Of a DNA stretch of 64,000 bases, positions 60,591 to 64,000 are shown one piece after another (the stretch's first letter is position 1; each line of letters opens with the position of its first letter). The position numbers were made by a program, and so were the translations under genes. Under the pieces are notes generated by a model, which did no database searches, was not told the DNA's origin, and saw only the letters and a program-made list of their open reading frames with translations. The DNA is from Eubacterium sp. (GTDB lineage: Bacteria; Bacillota; Clostridia; Lachnospirales; Lachnospiraceae): the NCBI GenBank assembly GCA_017619835.1, contig JAFZRN010000029.1, forward strand, positions 1 to 64,000. The letters run 5' to 3'.

Positions 60591-61286
60591 ATGGGATACG
60601 TTAAGGGTTGTGATATAACAAATTTATCAGGTTATGTATTAAAGAAGTTTGATAATCAGAAGATCATGATAGCCGATGAGCTTTCAGGCATTCTTTCACT
60701 TGAGCATCTTAAGGAGATGTTTGAAAAGACTAAGGAAAAGTACTATAACGGTAACAATGAAGAAGTAAAGGGCGCTCCTTCAGGTACTATATATGTACTT
60801 TACAAAAAGATAGATGGAGTTAAATATCTTCTGGGCGCAGTATTTTTCAGGAAGATGCCCGGTGAAGCAATTACCAAGAAAGGCCTTGCCAAGGTTTTTG
60901 CAAACTCCACAGACAGATATGTAATGGAAGAAAGATACTTCGCTCCCGGATATGAGAAGGAAGAAGAGTATTTCGATGAGAGCATACTCTCTTACCTTAA
61001 GGACCATGTCGGTATGGGACAGATTAAAGAGGGTGAGTATCTTGATAAGATGGTTGTTGCAACCGATAAGAAGAATTTCTTTGGGATTACAATAGGAAAA
61101 ACACTTTACTTCATATTTATGCTGGTCGTTTGGGCATATGTTTTCAAAAGCGTTGCATTGGGTATCTGCTTTGCATTTCTCTTTACATCAAGCTTTACGA
61201 TGATCACAGCCAGGACCAAGACAAAAGAGGAAAGTGTTCCCGCGGGAGAGGATTTTCCCGTAGAAGAGGAAGTCTTATCTGAATAG
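60591..61286 (+). CDS. membrane protein of unknown function
   Basis: A 231-residue protein. The N-terminal 150 residues are soluble and look folded (KYLLGAVFFRKMPGEAITKK, then NSTDRYVMEERYFAPGYEKE); two close membrane helices follow (about 164-203), with a short acidic tail. AAGGAG precedes the ATG. No family recognised. A terminator lies right after, so the gene is probably expressed alone or with the kinase upstream. Confidence 0.65.
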   Translation: MGYVKGCDITNLSGYVLKKFDNQKIMIADELSGILSLEHLKEMFEKTKEKYYNGNNEEVKGAPSGTIYVLYKKIDGVKYLLGAVFFRKMPGEAITKKGLAKVFANSTDRYVMEERYFAPGYEKEEEYFDESILSYLKDHVGMGQIKEGEYLDKMVVATDKKNFFGITIGKTLYFIFMLVVWAYVFKSVALGICFAFLFTSSFTMITARTKTKEESVPAGEDFPVEEEVLSE

Positions 61287-61300
61287 TAAATGATTCATTC

Positions 61301-61331
61301 AACCACTTATCTTTCGGGATAGGTGGTTTTT
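61301..61331 (+). terminator. rho-independent terminator
   Basis: AACCACTTATC (61301-61311) pairs with GATAGGTGGTT (61318-61328), loop TTTCGG, followed by more T residues. Confidence 0.85.
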
Positions 61332-61351
61332 GATTTTCGGAGGAAAAGATT

Positions 61352-63082
61352 ATGAAGGATAATCTTAAGAAGATGGTCAGTTATTACAGGCCTTATATGG
61401 GAACATTCCTGTTGGATATGTTCTTTGCTTTTTTAGCGTCCCTTATAAGTCTTGTCATCCCGCTTGCGGTAAGATATATCACTTCAAATATTAAAAATAT
61501 GGATACGGATGTTGCGGTCCGCCGCGTTATCATCATCGGTATCGTACTTATCGTGCTGGTGCTTATTCAGTTTGTTTCGAATTATTATATTACGAATATC
61601 GGACATGTTATGGGAGCAAAGATGGAGCGTGATATGAGGGCCGAGATATTCGGCCATTATCAGAAGCTTTCTTTCTCATTCTTTGATGAAGAGAAGGTGG
61701 GACAGCTTATGAGCCGTATCACTTCGGATCTTTTTGAGATATCGGAGCTTCTGCATCACGGACCCGAGAATCTTGCGATATCATTTATCAAGATCGTGGG
61801 TGCGTTTATCATTCTGATAAATATCAGCGGATATCTTACTGCTGCGGCTTTTGTGCTCGTGCCACTCATGTTCGTATATGCTTTCTACCTGAATAAGAGG
61901 ATGAAGAGAGCATTCAGGGAGAACCGTGTCAGGATAGCCGAGATCAATACGCAGATAGAAGATAATCTGTCGGGCATCAGAGTGGTCAAATCATTTGCAA
62001 ACGAAGATATCGAAAATGAAAAGTTCAGAGTCGGTAACGACGGATTCTTAAGCGCAAAAAAGAACAGTTATTTCTATATGGGATTTTTCCATTCGGGAAT
62101 GACTGCTTTTACCATGCTCATTAATGTCATCGTTATCATGGTAGGCGGAGTCCTGATGGCTAAAGGTAAGGTTGTGGTTTCGGACTTTGTTGCATTCCTG
62201 CTTTATATAAATATATTTACGGATCCTATCAGGACGCTCATCGATTTTACCGAGCAGTTCCAGAACGGTTACTCGGGCTTTGAGAGATTTGTTGAGATAC
62301 TTTCAATCGAATCGGATATCAAGGACAGCCCGGATGCGGTTCCTCTTACAGATGTAAAGGGAGATATTGTTTTTGATGACGTATCCTTTAAGTATAAGGA
62401 TACGCAGCACAGGGTATTAAGGCATATAGACCTTAATGTCAAGGCCGGTTCCTATGTTGCTCTGGTTGGTTCATCCGGCGGAGGAAAGACTACACTCTGC
62501 AGTCTTATCCCGAGGTTCTATGATGTGACCAAGGGACGTATCCTTATCGATGGTAAGGATATACGTGAGGTGACACTTAAGAGTCTTCGTAATAACATAG
62601 GAATAGTCCAGCAGGATGTTTACCTTTTTGCCGGAACGGTTTATGATAATATACTATATGGCAAGCCGGATGCTACGAGAGAAGAAGTTATCGAGGCGGC
62701 CAAGCTTGCAAATGCTCATGAATTCATCATGAAGCTTCCGAAGGGCTATGATACAGATATCGGTCAGCGGGGGATCAAGCTTTCCGGCGGTCAGAAGCAG
62801 AGGCTTTCAATCGCGAGAGTTTTTCTTAAAAATCCTCCGATCCTTATCTTTGATGAGGCAACGAGTGCACTTGATAATGAAAGTGAAAATATCGTTAAGG
62901 AGTCGCTTGAGAAGCTTGCATCCAACAGGACGACATTTGTGATCGCTCACAGGCTTTCGACTATAAGAAATGCCGAAAGGATACTCGTCCTTACCGAAAA
63001 TGGCATCGAGGAAACGGGAACACATGATGAGCTGATGGCTAAAAACGGAATATATGCACAGCTCTATAAATGGACAAGGTAG
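61352..63082 (+). CDS. ABC exporter, fused membrane and ATPase domains
   Basis: A 576-residue half-transporter. Six-helix membrane domain (about 15-305) followed by the nucleotide-binding domain: Walker A GSSGGGKT (373-380), signature LSGGQKQRLSIARV, Walker B LIFDEATSALD (Asp501, Glu502) and H-loop IAHRLST. It belongs to the MsbA/BmrA-like exporter group, working as a homodimer or heterodimer to export lipids, peptides or drugs. GGAGG lies 8 bp before the ATG. The acetyltransferase gene follows after 4 bp. Confidence 0.95.
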   Translation: MKDNLKKMVSYYRPYMGTFLLDMFFAFLASLISLVIPLAVRYITSNIKNMDTDVAVRRVIIIGIVLIVLVLIQFVSNYYITNIGHVMGAKMERDMRAEIFGHYQKLSFSFFDEEKVGQLMSRITSDLFEISELLHHGPENLAISFIKIVGAFIILINISGYLTAAAFVLVPLMFVYAFYLNKRMKRAFRENRVRIAEINTQIEDNLSGIRVVKSFANEDIENEKFRVGNDGFLSAKKNSYFYMGFFHSGMTAFTMLINVIVIMVGGVLMAKGKVVVSDFVAFLLYINIFTDPIRTLIDFTEQFQNGYSGFERFVEILSIESDIKDSPDAVPLTDVKGDIVFDDVSFKYKDTQHRVLRHIDLNVKAGSYVALVGSSGGGKTTLCSLIPRFYDVTKGRILIDGKDIREVTLKSLRNNIGIVQQDVYLFAGTVYDNILYGKPDATREEVIEAAKLANAHEFIMKLPKGYDTDIGQRGIKLSGGQKQRLSIARVFLKNPPILIFDEATSALDNESENIVKESLEKLASNRTTFVIAHRLSTIRNAERILVLTENGIEETGTHDELMAKNGIYAQLYKWTR

Positions 63083-63086
63083 AATT

Positions 63087-63899
63087 ATGAATAATAAAGA
63101 TATACTAAGAATTGCGATGGCACAGTCTGCTGAAGATATCGGCTGTGCCGTCGAAGATTTTACAAAGACAGAAAATGTAATAAAGAAGTTTCAGCTGGGA
63201 AAGAATGCCAGAAAATATTACAAGGAACCGATATATGCTGATTTTGTTTCATACGGAAGCAATACGGTGATCGCTGCTTCAGATGATGTCAGGGGGATAG
63301 TCGAGGAGTATTCGGCTAAGTATGAGTTTTATCATCTGTTTGAAACACCGAGTGTTTACTGGCTGAATGAAAGACTGGCTGATAAGGACTGTGCCGTGTG
63401 TTTTATGGCTGAGTATTATCTTCCCGATAAGGACAGATTCTTCGATAAGAAGCTTTATGAGAATCTTTCCGTGGATTATGAACTCCGGGTTCTGGAACAT
63501 GATGATTTTGAAGATCTTTATCTTCCGGAGTGGGGTAATGCTCTCTGTAAGGACAGGAGCGAACTGGATGTACTCGGTGTCGGAGCCTATGATAAAGATA
63601 AGCTTATCGGACTTGCGGCATGTTCTGCAGACTGTGACGAGATGTGGCAGATCGGTATAGATGTGCTGCCGGATTTCAGAAAACAGGGTATAGCTTCTGC
63701 GATAACAAGCAGACTTGCTGCTGAGATCTTTGAAAGAGGAAAGATACCATTTTACTGCTCGGCATGGTCAAATGTACGTTCGGTGAGAAATGCGATAAAA
63801 AGCGGATTCGTTCCATCATGGATGGAAATGACCGTAAAACCGATGTCGGTTATAGAGGAGGTTAAAAATGCTACAGGAACTAAAGGCGGAGATGATTAA
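63087..63899 (+). CDS. GNAT-family N-acetyltransferase, two-part
   Basis: A 270-residue protein. The N-terminal half is an unrecognised domain often fused to GNATs; the C-terminal half has DEMWQIGIDVLPDFRKQGIA (acetyl-CoA loop RKQGIA) and SAWSNVRSVRNAIKSGFVPS, a clear GNAT pattern. ATG 63087 follows AAGG with 8 bp; an in-frame start at 63054 lies in the ABC gene. Overlaps the next gene by 32 bp. Confidence 0.85.
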   Translation: MNNKDILRIAMAQSAEDIGCAVEDFTKTENVIKKFQLGKNARKYYKEPIYADFVSYGSNTVIAASDDVRGIVEEYSAKYEFYHLFETPSVYWLNERLADKDCAVCFMAEYYLPDKDRFFDKKLYENLSVDYELRVLEHDDFEDLYLPEWGNALCKDRSELDVLGVGAYDKDKLIGLAACSADCDEMWQIGIDVLPDFRKQGIASAITSRLAAEIFERGKIPFYCSAWSNVRSVRNAIKSGFVPSWMEMTVKPMSVIEEVKNATGTKGGDD

Positions 63900-64000
63900 C
63901 TATGACTGCGGTTTCATCAAGGGGGACCGAAAGTTCAGATGTCGTGCCGGAGGATTCATACGAAACAAAGACAGGCTGCTTTTTGTTAAGACCGATGAAC
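63868..64000 (+). CDS. partial gene, NUDIX-like N-terminus, cut by window end
   Basis: ATG 63868 has GAGGAGG 6 bp upstream and the frame is open to the last base (44 codons). The visible part (MINYDCGFIKGDRKFRCRAG, then LLFVKTDE) resembles the first strands of NUDIX hydrolases, which act on nucleoside diphosphate derivatives, but the NUDIX box itself is outside the window. It overlaps the acetyltransferase gene. Confidence 0.55.
   Translation, partial: MLQELKAEMINYDCGFIKGDRKFRCRAGGFIRNKDRLLFVKTDE

Noticed and set aside
1-64000. CRISPR arrays, rRNA, tRNA or insertion sequences
   Set aside because: Looked for regularly spaced repeats, cloverleaf-type sequences and transposase motifs; none was found by eye.

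Overview
The window comes from a low-GC Firmicute, most likely a gut or rumen Lachnospiraceae of the Butyrivibrio/Roseburia type. This rests on the A+T-rich codon use, strong AGGAGG ribosome binding sites, frequent GTG/TTG starts, and the protein families present. No rRNA, tRNA, insertion sequence or CRISPR array was seen.

Layout. (1) 1-1550: left chromosomal flank with a STAS-like protein and a membrane-anchored alpha/beta hydrolase. (2) About 1.56-54.5 kb: an integrative and conjugative element (ICE) of the Tn1549/clostridial CTn type. Its transfer block at 1.8-20.6 kb encodes an SSB-like protein, a PcfB-like DUF3801 protein, VirD4, Maff2, a VirB6-like protein, PrgI, VirB4, a lysozyme-CHAP hydrolase, DUF4315, a DUF4366/CD1107-like protein, topoisomerase III, DUF5688, a RadC/JAB protein and a CPBP protease. 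A reverse-strand block at 20.8-24.1 kb holds an XRE regulator, a MobP-type relaxase and MobC, with an oriT-like hairpin cluster behind MobC. Cargo follows at 25.3-50.8 kb. The right end carries a structured RNA leader, two duplicated excisionase-like HTH genes, a ribbon-helix-helix (RHH) regulator and a Tn916-type tyrosine recombinase. (3) 54.6-64 kb: right chromosomal flank with acetyltransferases, a polysaccharide deacetylase, LemA plus DUF3137, a hybrid histidine kinase, an ABC exporter and a partial NUDIX-like gene.

The cargo is the most notable part. From 25.3 to 46.7 kb all genes point the same way with gaps of 0-51 bp, behind one extended -10 promoter and a WYL regulator, and end at one terminator. 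In order they encode a RES-domain protein, a DUF262-HNH nuclease, a DNA methyltransferase split over two ORFs, a GIY-YIG/DEAD helicase with a methyltransferase-like tail, a 1691-residue sacsin-type ATPase/SF1 helicase fusion, a DUF262 plus DUF262-HNH pair, a PD-(D/E)XK nuclease, a flavodoxin and a UvrD helicase with a nuclease insert. This looks like a composite anti-phage operon. A second cassette (ADP-ribosylglycohydrolase, unknown, Sel1 repeats, unknown) lies between two 33-bp direct repeats.

The control region at 51.5-53.05 kb has competing RNA stems, a 23-bp inverted repeat just before a ribosome binding site, and a tandem duplication in which one RHH gene copy has decayed while both copies of its promoter survive. 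The exact ends of the ICE could not be fixed by eye.
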